A DNA stretch of 64,000 bases from Mimachlamys varia (Eukaryota; Mollusca; Bivalvia; Pectinida; Pectinidae): contig OX392538.1 in the NCBI GenBank assembly GCA_947623455.1, positions 24,613,001 to 24,677,000 of the forward strand, given 5' to 3'. Both the position numbers and the translations under genes were made by a program. Shown here in pieces: positions 1-13,800 of the stretch. The notes below the pieces were generated by a model that saw only the letters and a list, made by a program, of their open reading frames with translations, did no database searches and was not told the origin of the DNA. The first letter of the stretch is position 1. Every line of letters begins with the position of its first letter.

Positions 1-151
1 GCATGGTACATGATAGGTATGTAGTGAGACATTGATTGGTATTTTTTGGGGGAAAATAACTTTTTCATATATTTGCTGTTAACTATTTACTATACACTTT
101 TGCTTCCTGGCCCTTGCATCGATAACCACACATGAAGACCTTTTGTTTCAG

Positions 152-1882
152 GTAAACCTGTTTTTGAGCTATGGAAACCTGGCCTTGCTGTCAAGTGTCC
201 ACAAAAAGTCAATCCTATAAAAAGCTCCAAGAGGAAACACCATGCACCTTTAATCAAACATTTGAGTACAGACACCAGTTCTACTCAAACACTCAAACAC
301 TGCATAGCAATTGACATGGAAGATCTAAAAGCCAAAGCAAAGACTTATGCCAGGGATCAAGGGTTCCCTGAAGATTTTCCTCGTAAGAAGAAACAGAATC
401 AACAAAAGGACAAGGCCATGGATTTAATCAGTGATGTTAAAAATACAGAGGAAAAATTTGTGGACAAGATTGAACCAGAACAGGGAGCCATCGCTATGAG
501 TCAAGTGTTCATAGAGGATAAGTTTGATATGAAGGATGAGTATTATGAAAATTGGGATGGTGATTTTCATGGAAATCAGGGTGTTGATTTTGATGAAATG
601 CAGGAGGAGGATATTGATGTAAATGAAGAATATTTTGGAAATCAGGAGGAGGATTTCAATCAAAACCAAGAGTGTGATGATCAAAGACGGCTCAGGCCAA
701 GGAATGTCAGTAAGAAAGAGAAAAGAAAGAGAGGAAGACAGCGATGTAGAGAAAAAAAGGCTCAGGCTTGGATTCAGAAGATACAAAGTGGAGAACATGA
801 ATCTAGTGCAATTCCAGGACAAATCAGGACTTCATTTGGCAGTTCCAAAAAAGAACGGCGGAAGATGCAGAGGTTTGAAAGAAGGGTGGCAAAAAGTACA
901 GCATTGGCTGAGGACTATGCTAAACGTCAGTGTATAAGCGATGTTAGCTGCAATCAGTCTGGCATTGAGGGAAAAAATGACTGTATGGCTTCTAGTTCTG
1001 GCTGGAAGAGGCGGAAACAAGAGGTAACATATGAAGACGTTAGACCTTCTACCAGTTCACCCACTCCTCAGTCCTCATTAGGAAGAATGCCCCAGGGAAG
1101 ACAACCTCACACTGCAGGTCCATCACAACAGTTTTATTCCTCTAGACCTCAAGGGAGACAACCTCACACTGCAGAACCATCACAACAGTTCCCTCCCTCT
1201 AGACCTCAGGGGAGACAACCTCACTCTGCAGGTCCATCACAACGGTTCCCTCCCTCTAGACCTCAAGGGAGACAACCTCACACTGCAGGTCCATCACAAC
1301 AGTTCCATTCATCTAGACCGCAAGGGAGACAGCTTCACACTGCAGAACCATCACAAGAGTTCCATTCACCTAGACCTCAGGGGAGACAGCCTGACACTGC
1401 AGAACCATCACAGCAGTTTGGTTCTTATAGGCCTCAATCGCATCAGTTTAGTTCTTCTGGGTTCCAATGGAGGAATCCTAACACTTTAAAACCACCTGAA
1501 CAGTTTCATTCCTCTGGACCAGAACGGAGAAATCCTGATGTTTCAGAACCACTCAAAGAGTTTCATTCCTCTGGGCTTCAATGGACACAACCAAATACAT
1601 CTGAACAGTCTCAACAATTTAGTTCTTTTAGGCCTCAGTTAAGACAATCAAGTTCTTCAGAACCACCCCTACAAGTTGGTTCATCTTGTCCTCAGTGGAG
1701 AAATCCAAATAGTTCAGAACCATCCCAACAAGTCGGTTCTTCTAGGCCTCAGTGGAGAAATCCAAATAGTTCAGAACCACCCCAACAAGTTGATTTGTCT
1801 ATGCCTCAGTCCTCATTTGAAGAAATACACCAAAGACAACCTACCACATCCCAATCATCACAGCAAAGAAGTCACACTAGAG
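152..1882 (+). CDS. TERT: TERT large exon: basic, repetitive linker
   Basis: One 1,731-bp open exon, entered in phase 1 after a TTTGTTTCAG acceptor and left in phase 1 at AGAG|GTAAAA. It has no catalytic motif. Residues about 1-70 are Lys-rich (KSSKRKHH looks like a nuclear localisation signal). About 100-160 are acidic with NQEEDF-type repeats. About 165-250 are very basic (KKEKRKRGRQR, KKERRKMQRFERR). About 312-563 are a degenerate 19-residue tandem repeat of the type RPQGRQPHTAEPSQQF. By position it joins the TEN domain to the RNA-binding domain; vertebrate TERT also has one very large exon here. That it belongs to TERT is inferred from phase continuity with the next exon; a transcript would settle it. 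Confidence 0.8.
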
Positions 1883-4800
1883 GTAAAAACTAACAATAAG
1901 ATACTGAATACCAAGGCCAAGGTTATGGGAACTTTTGTGCCTTTCTTGGTGTTGGTGATGAGATTGATATAACATTACAATGTATACATACCCCTACATG
2001 TGAAGGCTAATCAATTAACATTGGATGAATAAGGATTAAGTTGGTGAAGGGCAAATACAGATTTTTTACCTTTCTGTGTCACAGAGGAATCTTTAACAAA
2101 GAAATTGAAATGCTAATTGGTGATTTCTAAGTTTGATAAAATGTATATCTTCCTTGCAGTTTAGATACAGTGTATACATTATGTATGTGGAGATAGTTCT
2201 TTTACTGTTCAGTTTATTCAAAGATTTCTTCAAGATGATATGTTCACAGGTGCTGATCACACTTGTAAAAAAGTCAGTATTATGCCATATACAATGTACT
2301 CTGTTATAAATATATATTTCATTTAACAGGGTCTATTAAACGTCTCTAGCTTAAAAGCTGGCAGTTGATTGTTTGATCTGTTTATACATATAGGAACAGG
2401 CATATTTTTTTAAGCTGTACCTAATAATCAAATAATAATTCTATTATAATGTATTGTTAAACATTGTTGATATTTTCTCTGATGCCATAGAAAACAGGAA
2501 AAATAGGAGAAAAATGAAACTTGCTCGGCGGATTCAGCGTAGAAATGAAACACGTGAAAACCAAGGTAATGCAAGTGGGACAGGTGATAACGTTGCTGAA
2601 GAAGAACCAGCTGGGAGTGGTAATGAGTCTGGTCAAGGTGACAACACCACAGAAGGACCAAGTAGGTAAGTTAATATACAGTATTTCCTGTCTAAGCAGA
2701 AAGCCTCTGGCACAAATGTCAAGTTTAATTTGTAGAGGTACGTACGACATACTATTAAGCTATTATTTATAAAAAGGTAAAGAAAGGGACCAAATTATAA
2801 GGCCTTGCAGAATAGACAGGCTTCCAGATCAGACAGGCCTGTTTATTTAATTCTTGCTGTTAGAGTTTTATTTTTCAATATTGAACAAAATATTCTTTTA
2901 ATAAACAGTTTCTGAGGACATTTATAATGGCTCTGGTTTGATATATTCAATATATTCAATATATATACTCTGATGGAAATTGGATAATTTCCTTTTATTT
3001 CTTTGGCCATGGTTGACTGTAATTAGCTGTAAATGCTTGGATTAAAATAACATATATGTTCAGTGAAATACAATATGATTATCTTGTTTTACATGCCTAG
3101 TTGATAATATTTAAAGCCTTATGATAACTGTTGTGTTTTGGTTTTGTTTCAGCTTTAAGTACCGGTGTTTTCCAAGGAAGAGTATATTCTGTTCCCGAGA
3201 ACTCTTGGAGCAGATTCCAAAATCCTGTAATTATGAAATTCAATATGAAATTATATATAACTAATGTTCACTTCCAGTCTGATTATGTTTCAAAATGTTT
3301 TATGATTCAAAACAAAAAGTATTACTGTGCCATCTGAACAAAATGCAGATACTTTTTCTTACTCTGTTTGTTGTACAAGCATCTGACAACATCCTATATG
3401 AGGTCATGCTTTTCTTTACTTTACTCTATCTAGCAGATATGTGTTAACGCTAAAATAACTGTCTTTAAGTTGAGATTTTGTAAATTGGTTTTATTTTTTG
3501 TAGACATTTTGAATAGGTTGTCACAAGATGAAATCGGTGCTGAGGAGCTCTTTCAGGAAATATTCCAGGTAACTTACAGCAGTAGGCCATAAAATGTGTA
3601 GACAATTCTGTTTTGCTTGTTTCCATGATGCTCCTTTAATTTGCTGATTTCACTTGGAGTCTATTAGCCATCTTATTTAAGCTTTGACTGTCTCGCCAGT
3701 CAGGCAATTCCCCTTGACTTCCATACAGATTGATCTTTGGCCTGCCATTTAGGTGGTTTCCCCTTGACTTCCATACACTAAGGTTGCTCTTTTGCCAACC
3801 AGTCAAGCGGTTTCCCCTTGACTTCCATACGGGTTGCTCTTTTGCCAACCAGTCAAGTGGTTTCCCCTTGATTTCCATACGGGTTGCTCTTTGGCCTGCT
3901 AGTAAGGCAATTCCCCTTGACTTCCATACAGGTTGCTCTTTTGCCACCCAGTCAAGCGGTTTCCCCTTGACTTCCATACGGGTTGATCTTTTGCCACCCA
4001 GTCAAGTGGTTTCCCCTTGACTTCCATACGGGTTGCTCTTTTGCCTACCAGTCAAGCGGTTTCGCCTTGACTTCCATACAGGTTACTCTTTTGCCTACCA
4101 GTCAAGCGGTCTCCCCTTGACTTCCATACAGGTTGCTCTTTTGCCTACCAGTCAAGCGGTTACCCCTTGACTTCCATACAGGTGGCTCTTTGATCTGCTT
4201 GGAAGGCAGTTCCCCTTGACTTCCATACAGGTTGCTATTTGGTCTGCTCGTAAGGCAGTTCCCCTTGACTTCCATACAGGTTGCTCTTTGGTCTGCTAGT
4301 AAGGCAGTTCCCCTTTACCTCAATGTGGGTGGCTTTTTTGCCCACCAGCCAGGTGGTTTCCCCTTAGCTTCCATTCAGGTTGATCTATGGCCTGGCTGCC
4401 AGGCTGTTTCCCTTGACCTCCATACAGGTTGCTTTTTGACCTGCCAGTCAGGTAGTTCCCCCTGACCTCAATGTGGGTTGCTCAATGTGGGTTGCTCAAT
4501 GTGGGTTGCTCTTTAGCCTACCATTCAGACATTACAATGACAGATGTTGGTATTACATGTATTATTAACCTACAATAAATGGTAATAAAGTGAAATTGCT
4601 GGCAAGTTGAACATTTAACCATGTTTAATTACTTCTATTGTATTAAAAACAGATTGATTGACCATGGATGTTCACTGATTTATTTTCCATCTTATATTAT
4701 AATGTTGGTCACAGGAAGTCCAGGCGGACCAGCAGACTGTTCTGTATAGGACCAAGGTGTTACCGGCCCTGGAGAAGATGCTCAAGTTACACAAGTAAGA

Positions 4801-7800
4801 ACATATACAAACTTAAATTTTAGACTCAAATGCGTTTTTTTCTAGCGTGACTCTGGAAACAAAATGTATTACAGTGCACTTCTCTTGATATCATGTTGCA
4901 TTTGTCAGACAAAAACATGATATTAACAGGAATGTGACATTAAGAGAAACATTTTTTACCACTAAATCTAGTGCATTTCCAATCTCCATAACTAAAAGTA
5001 AGCAATTTAATGTACATATGAACATGATTGTTTCAATATAAAGATAATATTATTTCAATTAAAAATAATGTTGGAGGTTATTTTTCATTTTATATGCAAC
5101 ATTTTGTACAAGTTGTGTCTGAAATCAATGGAAATGACATCATTTTCTGGATATTTTATGTGATTGGTTAAAAAAAAACATAATATTAAGAGGAATTCAT
5201 CTCAAAATGCATGATATTAACCAAATAAAATTGCATCTAGATTATACAGGGAGAAAAATGGTGCTTGGGAAAAACATGATATAAATAGGAATGTGATATT
5301 AGCGGGAGTGATATTAAGTGGAGACCACTGTACTACAAACTGAACAATGCAAAAACAGTTGAACCTTGTTATCTTGAACCTACTTGACTTGAAGACACTG
5401 CTTGAATTCAAGTGTTTCATCAGTCCCAGTCGCGCTTTACACTAACACTACACACTCTCTCAACATGAGTACTCAGATTACTGGAATATTTCCCCCGATC
5501 ACGCTGACTTTGAAACAGCGCTCGGGTTTTGACCTCACATTGGTTTAAAGGACAATTTTGTAGTGTAATCAATTGCGGACAGAATTTTAAACATATATCC
5601 AAGCATTTAATGACCATATTGCTATTTTTATGAAGCTTAAATTATTTTATTATACCCCAAATTGAAGTTGTGGGGCATACAATATAAATATGCATTTAGC
5701 TTTTAAAGTTAAGTTTGGTTATATAAAGAACCCATTGACAAGAAAAGAGAGCTTTTACAATCTTATAGAATACAAATCTAGAATTGAGTGATGTAAATAA
5801 ATTGCTTAATTAATTTCCAGGAATAATTCGTACTTGAGGCAATTAAACTATAGCTGTACAGGACAATACCAACAGTGTAAAATGGGAGTACGAGGAAAAG
5901 GAGTGATAGTGGCAGCCAGAGAGAGGATACGGAAACTGTCTTATGGTATGTACAATGTTTGTTTAGTAATCAAGAACAGGGGCAATAAAATCAACACAGC
6001 TAGTTTGTAGCGTAATGTAAAATTTTGAAAGTTTATTCGATATGAAATACTTAAATAATTAAATACTTTTAAATTGGACTTGTAAATGAATCATATTATA
6101 TGCAAACATTTTGAAATAGAAGCTATCTTAGAGAAGGACATATGACTGTGATTTCATTCCTTCAGTATTATCAGTATAAGGATGTGGCTTACTTTTGATC
6201 AATTATTTTTCTCAGGAGGTGGGGGATAAATTATTCGCGGTAATATATATTAACGTTTGTTTGTTTTGGGTTTATATTGTTTGAAAATTCAAAGTCAAGC
6301 ATGTTTCCTGTTTGGGGCTGGAAATTTTCAAGTTGTTATATGCTCAGTTGATGAATATTGTGTGTATAATTATGATCATGTACCATTCAGAAACTTCAAG
6401 TACTCAAATACATTACATTGGTATAATATAGGATTTATTTTTATTTCACCAAGATCGAACAAACTGTATAAGCTGTTTATTTATTTTGCTCTACAGTTTT
6501 TATACGCCCGTCAAAAATGACGGGACGTATTTTGGTATGGCGTTGTCCGTCCGTCCGTCATAAACTTTTGTTTGTCCGGAGATCTCCTCCCACAGTTTTC
6601 AACCGATTTCTTTCAAACTTGCTAGGCTTAACCACCATAACATGAAATTGTGTTTTCCTAAAAGACAATTTGATTCGAGAATATTCACTAGAGTTATGGC
6701 CCTTTGGGACGCAATTTCGAGCATAATTTTGAAAACGTCAGAACTCTTTTGTGTTTTCTTTAATTCCTCTGAAATTTAGTATGGTACTTCGAATATCTAT
6801 AATATTTAACATATATTACGGGTTTTGTTGAGTAATTTCAACTTTTTGCGTAACAGCATTTCATATTTAGATATAGGCATTATGTAGAAAATGCATTTCT
6901 GTTGTAAACTGTTGTTTTGTCCGGAGATCTCCTTCTACAGTTTTCCACCGATATCTTTCAAACTTGCTAGGCTTAATCATCATGAGATGAAGTTGTGTTT
7001 TCCTGAATGACAGTTTTTTTCTACTATATTTACTAGAGTTATGGCCTTTTGGAACTCCGTATCTGATGCAATTTCAGACCTTATGTAAAAAATGTCAGAA
7101 CTTTTTGGGGTTTTCTTCAATTCCTCTAAAATTTTGTATGGTACTTTGAATATATATATTATTTAACATATATTACGGGTTTTGTTGAGTTATTTAAACT
7201 TTTTGCGTAACAGCGTTGCATAATTGCAATTGCAAAATATAGGCTTTATGCAGAAATTTTATGCATTTCTGTTGTAAACTGTTGTTTTGTCCGGAGATCT
7301 CCTTCTACAGTTTTCCACCGATATCTTTCAAACTTGCTAGGCTTAATCATCATGGGATGAAGTTGTGTTTTCCTGAATGACAGTTTGTTCCTACTGTATT
7401 TACTAGAGTTATGGCCCTTTTGAACTTCGTATCTGATGCAATTTCATACATTATGTTGAAATGACAGAACTTTTTTGGGTTTTCTTCAATTCCTCTAAAA
7501 TTTTGTATGGTACTTTGAATATATATATTATTTAACATATATTACGGGTTTTGTTGAGTTATTTAAACTTTTTGCATAACAGCGTTGCATAATTGCAATT
7601 GCAAAATATAGGCTTTATGCAGAAATTTTATGCATTTCTGTTGTAAACTGTTGTTTTGTCCGGAGATCTCCTTCTACAGTTTTCCACCGATATCTTTCAA
7701 ACTTGCTAGGCTTAATCATCATGGGATGAAGTTGTGTTTTCCTGAATGACAGTTTGTTCCTACTGTATTTACTAGAGTTATGGCCCTTTTGAACTTCGTA

Positions 7801-10800
7801 TCTGATGCAATTTCATACATTATGTTGAAATGACAGAACTTTTTGGGGTTTTCTTCAATTCCTCTTAAATTTTGTATGGTATTTCGAATAGCTATAATAT
7901 TCAACAAATATTACGGGTTTTGTTGAGTTATTTCAACTTTTTGCGTAACAGCATCGCATAGTTGCAATTGCAACATACAGAACTGTATAGGCATTTATAT
8001 GTAGAAAATGCATTTCTGTTGTAAATTGTTGTTTGTCCGGAGATCTTCTCCTACAATTTTCAATCGATATCTGCAAAATTTGCTAGGTTTAATCATTATG
8101 ACATGAAATTGTGTTTTCCTGAATGACAGTTTAATTTAAATTGACAATATTTACTAGAGTTATTGCCCTTTAGGACTTTGTATCTTATGTAGTTTTCGAA
8201 TATTATGTAGAAAGTGTCAGAACTTTCTTTGTGTTTCCATACCATTATACTTCCAATAGGGTACGGCGGGCGTATCATGCCTCCGCTTGCGGTGCTCTTG
8301 TTTTATTTGTCATCACAGGAAAACAGGGGCCTATCTGGATGAATCAAAGGAAAACAGGAAAAAGGCAGTCAAGGAAAGTGTCTACCAAAAGGATCCTGAG
8401 TCAGCACCTTGGAATAAATGAGGTACATTATGTATATGATGCGATAGGTTATCTCTAAACTTCTCTTTGATAGTATTAAACTTCTTTTTGATAGTATAGG
8501 CCTTATACCATTTGGAAAATCGTTATACAGTGTAGTATGATCACTTTTCGAAGTATAAATTCTTTACTGGTAATTAATGGGTGAAAATTTATATCCATGG
8601 GAGAGCTGTAGACATAATATTAATTTCATTAGAAGTACTTCTCTTAGCAAGGTATTTTCACTAACTACGAACAATTCCCCGAAACTGACATGGGTAGAGG
8701 AAGTTGATAAGTCCAAAATTTCTACCAAGGATTTTTTTATTGCATTTTTCAGTTTTCTATAAATTATCATTTATTTTGTGCATGTAACAGAGGTCATTAT
8801 TTATTTAAATGCCTCCGCTAGAAGTTGAACTCGGAACCTCTGGCTACTAGACTTACGCTCAACCGATTGAGCTAAAGGGAAGATCTCCCTAGCCGAGCGG
8901 TACTATATTACAGCTAGTATTTACCAGGGTTGCATACTCCCCCTCCAGGAAAGAACTCGTCCCGAGTTTTTCCGGGGGTCATAGGGATTCCTTTACAAGT
9001 ATCCCTATAGGTATGATTCCCGGGTCCCTACGTGGGTGCATATGTAACAGAGTCAGAGGTCATTATTTATTTAAATGCCTCCGCTAGGAACCTCTGGCTA
9101 CTAGTCTTATGCTCAACCGATCGAGCTAAAGAGAAGATCTCTCAAGCCGAACGGTATATTGCAGCTAGTATTTACCAGGGTTACATGCACATTTCGTTTT
9201 TTTTTCTTGAAAAATGAAAAATATATTTATTTTTCAGTAGTGACAATTGTAAGAATACTTTTTATATATATATATATAATGGATGCTGTTGATAACCTCT
9301 ATTGGTTTGTATTTCCTCTGTTCTAGGTATACATGTTTCTGAGACGTGTGTTTCTCCATGTTATACCAAATGAGTTACTTGGAAACCCCAACAAGAAGAT
9401 GCTACAAAGATGTATCCTTAACCTTCTAACATTACAACAGTTTACTCTTTAATAAAATACATTTATTTATTGAGCTCTTTATAACTGTACATCAATATAA
9501 ATTTTATTTAATTAACAACTATTATGAAACAACTACAAGTTATATGGTCCACTTATATTAATCACTCTTGATGGCGCGAATGTTAGCGAGCAAGAGGTCT
9601 AATTGGAGGAGGAAACTAGAGTACCCAGAGCAAACCCATGTGGCTGGGCAGGTGACCCCCATACCTTTCATGTCCATGTCGTGATCTGCCCAGCAACACT
9701 TTCATTAATTTTGATGATTTGACCTTGACATAAACTTCAGGTTTTAAACCATTCCTAAAACTTGGAAAATATGACAAATTTTCCATGGCAGAGCTGAATG
9801 TGGAGAAGATGAAGGTAGGTTTATGATATGGATTGAGACACTACATTTGTTTAGACAATAGTGTGAGTTAAATATATTTCATGAATTTTAAAATCCAGGA
9901 TAGATACATGTAACTTCAATGTAGAAAAAATGAATAAAGAAAGAAATGAGCGGCCCAGAGGGCTAAAGTTTTAGATAAGGAAAGAGTAATGCAATCCACA
10001 TATATACTGGGATATATTGACCTCTTGTTTAATATTCAGTAAGTTTTATTGGTTCCATATAATCTTAGACATTGATCCGTTTTCAGGTGGAGAAAGTTCC
10101 GTGGCTGGCTGGTATTGCGTCCAAACCTGAGCAGATTCACCTTCTATCACAAGTTGTCTACTGGATTTTCAAGGATTACATCATGGTGTTGCTTAGGGTA
10201 CATTTCTGTATTTAACATTTTCCAATAATTCATAGTATGTGGTAATTAATGATGAAACATTAAGGATTTTAATTTAAAGAATATGTATAGAAATTCTTTG
10301 AAATTATGAAATGAAGAAAAAAAGTTGCTGGAAAACACATTTTTTTAAGACTATAAATTTTAATATTAAAATGGATGAAGCAGTACATCAGTCCTTACAG
10401 CCTTCAGCTTCAGTTGTTTGTCAGTATACGTAGGTAGTTTTAACAGATTCAGCATACATCATGCTTCATTTATCCACATTTTCCTATAGATCTCCTTATA
10501 AGAAAATTAATTGTAAGAGAACAGGTTCATCTTTCATCATGTTTGAGGCTAGTTACTATGAGAAGTTGTAGTAAACATTTTTTGGGATTCCCATCAACTA
10601 TACACAAATACACCCAAATATTATCGTAATATTGTTCATAGTTTCTTTTGATTTTTTGAGTCATCAAGTTTTACGGATTTTATTTTGTAAATATTTGAAT
10701 TATGTTTTTATATTATGTAAACCATTGATAAACATTTCAGTCGTTCCTGTATATAACGGAGACAGCACATCACCGCAACCACTTACTTCACTTCAGAAAG

Positions 10801-13800
10801 AGGGACTGGCTACGACTTCATATGCGAGGCTTGAACAGTACTGTATATACCACATATGACAATGTAACAATGAGCTTGCGGAATTTCTTGATTTAACAAA
10901 TAAACACTATGATTAATTGTTGATTTGAATAGTTATTTGACCGCCAAATTACATTTTGAAACTTGTTTTATATATAATTATCTGTTTATATTATATTTAA
11001 TCAGATATTAGATATCATAATCCTTTGCTTCGAAATTCAAACTCACTATTGGAAATTTAAATCTTAACTTAATATACTGTATAAAACGTATAGTATCATG
11101 TTGAAATATACAGATTTTTTGGGAAAAAATAACATGTGTTTGATAGATAAGTGATGAACTATTTATACCTGTGGTAATATATTTGACTTCAATATTTTAA
11201 AGAATTAGGACATTTAATTCATTTTAAACAGAATCATACTGTTGAAGTTAAGAGAAAACTAATTTTGTATAAAATGTATTATTTCAGCACTGTTGAACAA
11301 GAAGATGATGGTGCCAGTGACAAAGGTAAGGTCTGTTTTAGTGATGACATTGATATTTTACATATTACATACATAAAAATTGGCTCGGATAGTCTTACTG
11401 CTTTTTACTGTTAATGTTACCTATATAATTGCTTTTACCCAGACTTACATAATACATACAGTGGCTTATGTATAATTCATACTTTTGTCTCATAAGATGT
11501 ATGTTTAACAAGTTAAAAATTGTAATTGGCAATTATTAGCTTCTAAAGAAACTTGCCTCAAACCTTAACCTAGTGTTCCTGCAAAAAATGGGTTAAGTCC
11601 AAATCTGTTGAAAAATTGAATTGTTTTTAAACAGTTATTCTGCATTTGACTCATTGAAAAAGATGTTGCACCCTGTAAGAATTCTCTTTGCAAATATCAG
11701 CACCATTAGTACAAATGTTGAATGCTTGGTATGTTTCTATATCAAAGGAAAATTAAGCGAAAAAAACTCTTAAGGTTTTTCTGGTAGTTTTCATGGGAAT
11801 ATTATGACTTTGCTATCATGGAGTATGAACAATAATGCTTCCATTAGTTTTCAGTATTGTATGAATGCTTCCAGATGATCCGTATTGCCTTGATTTTTGG
11901 CATTAACTATCTGAGGAAATATTCAAGGTAGGGCAATGAAAAACAGATTGTGGAAGAAATGTCATTGCCATGAAAAATTCATTTCATAACTAAGGAAACC
12001 ACTTAAATTTCTATTACCATGATTTCAGTCACTGTCCACTGAATTTTCATGGTCTTGATTAGTAATGATGGATTGTTTATTCCATAGCATTCTTGAAAAT
12101 TTCACGGTCATGAACACTACAATTTTCATTACTGTGAAAAATGCAAACTTATTTATAGCCATGGATGTCCTTAATGCCAATGAAAAGCGTTGGATTGCTT
12201 GATAAGGAAAAGATATAGGGTGACTAGATGCATCGTCAGATAATCATGTTTGATTGCACTATGCTTCACTGTAGCATAGCATAGCGCAATCAAAAGTGGG
12301 TATTCAACGATGGACCAGATGAAGCATATCAATCTGAGGGCATTATACACGCAAAACTTATTGAACAGAATTTATTTGGTTTTTGTATCGTGACTAGACA
12401 GAGGCGTTAAAACAGTTGTCGGAGGGAGATACCCTTGGGATATCAAGCTTGCGTTTCCTACCCAAGATGAAGTCACTCAGACCCATCGTAAATCTTGGGA
12501 GGAGGCCTCCGCTAGGCTGTAAACAGGTGAGTTCTGTAAATATAGGTCTTTATAAACATCTCGTAAATGAAAAAAATAGTTCTGTTAATTAAAGGGTGAC
12601 ATTATTGAATCATACTTAATACACTGTTTACTGGAGCAAACTTCTAACGCTGCATGATTCAAACTAGGGATCGGCTTAATATTATAATTAAAACAAGAGA
12701 AAAGAGAAATTCACAATAAACCTTAATTAAGAACTTGGTAAACTCCAGATGGCAGTACTGCCAATGGAGCTTCATTTCTCTACATTCCTGTCCCCAAGTC
12801 TTCGCCCCTATAACAGAATTATTTACCACTAGGCTCAGGTATTTCACTTATTAAGTGAATGCTTGAGAAAAAGGTTGGAAAGCTTGCTATTATCTTAACA
12901 GGATAAAAAGAAATGCACATGGCTTGACCAGGATTCAAAACCTAGACTTTAAACCTGGATGCCAAATATTGATTAAGTCAAGTTTTGCTATATATAATCA
13001 AGGATTGGCTTAGGGTTGTTCCAGAATCAACGATATTGAGACCCCACCACCCATCAAATTATAGACTGAAGTAATTTACATAATGTAAGGAATTAGTGGA
13101 TAAAGGCTTTTCTAGTTTTAGACCCTTCACCAATATATTAATACAGGTACCTCCCATCTCACCCATACAATTGAATATCACCTCTGAAATTTACCAATTA
13201 ACTATTCCAACCTTTAATTTGGAAGGGTTCAAATGTGTTATCAAGGGGTGAATGAGTTGATCATGAAATAGCCCTTTGGTTACTAGGATACAAGGAAAAT
13301 CTCTTTGCTTGTATCTCTTTTACCTGACATGGGAGGATGGTCTCATTAATTAATACTAGAATTTTTTATTGTGTATAAAAAAAAGTATTATTAATAATAT
13401 AAAGACAAAGTCTTAAATGAGCAAAGCTTAAGTTAATGTTTGATATTTACTGAGAATTATTCATGATGAAATTTACTGATTCAAAGTTTCAGAATAAGAT
13501 AAGTTTTACACAATTTCAAGTTGTCAAGTAAAAAAAAATACTTCTGAAGCAATATGGCAAAGAGATAATTGTAACAGCTGACATTAGCTGAAAGATACAT
13601 TATGTATTTTGGTTATTTTTCAACCTTACAGAAAATAACCGATGAAGGCTGAGTATATTGTAACGTAATTGTTGAAGCGTTTCAGGTTTCTCCACTGCAT
13701 GGCTACTTCTGTCTGGGGGAAAAAATTAACAGCATAGTGTAGCAAGGGGAAGCAACTCTGTTTACCGACGCATGTGATAACATTAAATAGCTTTGCTCAG

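Noticed and set aside
424..1020. Minus-strand and second-frame open frames over the TERT linker exon
   Set aside because: Shadows of a long, repetitive, A-rich coding exon on the plus strand; they have no splice continuity.
3636..4465. Open frames of 77-113 codons on both strands with repeating VWKSRG or PLDFHTG units
   Set aside because: They follow the 50-bp minisatellite; translation of a tandem repeat gives open frames by chance and there is no start or splice context.
7350..8278. Three similar minus-strand open frames of 60-62 codons
   Set aside because: They are the same shadow frame repeated in the ~370-bp units of the mobile element; similarity comes from the DNA repeat.
8818..8900. 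Functional tRNA gene on the minus strand
   Set aside because: A and B boxes are recognisable, but there is no paired acceptor stem or clean anticodon arm, and a second damaged copy lies next to it; a SINE head is the better reading.
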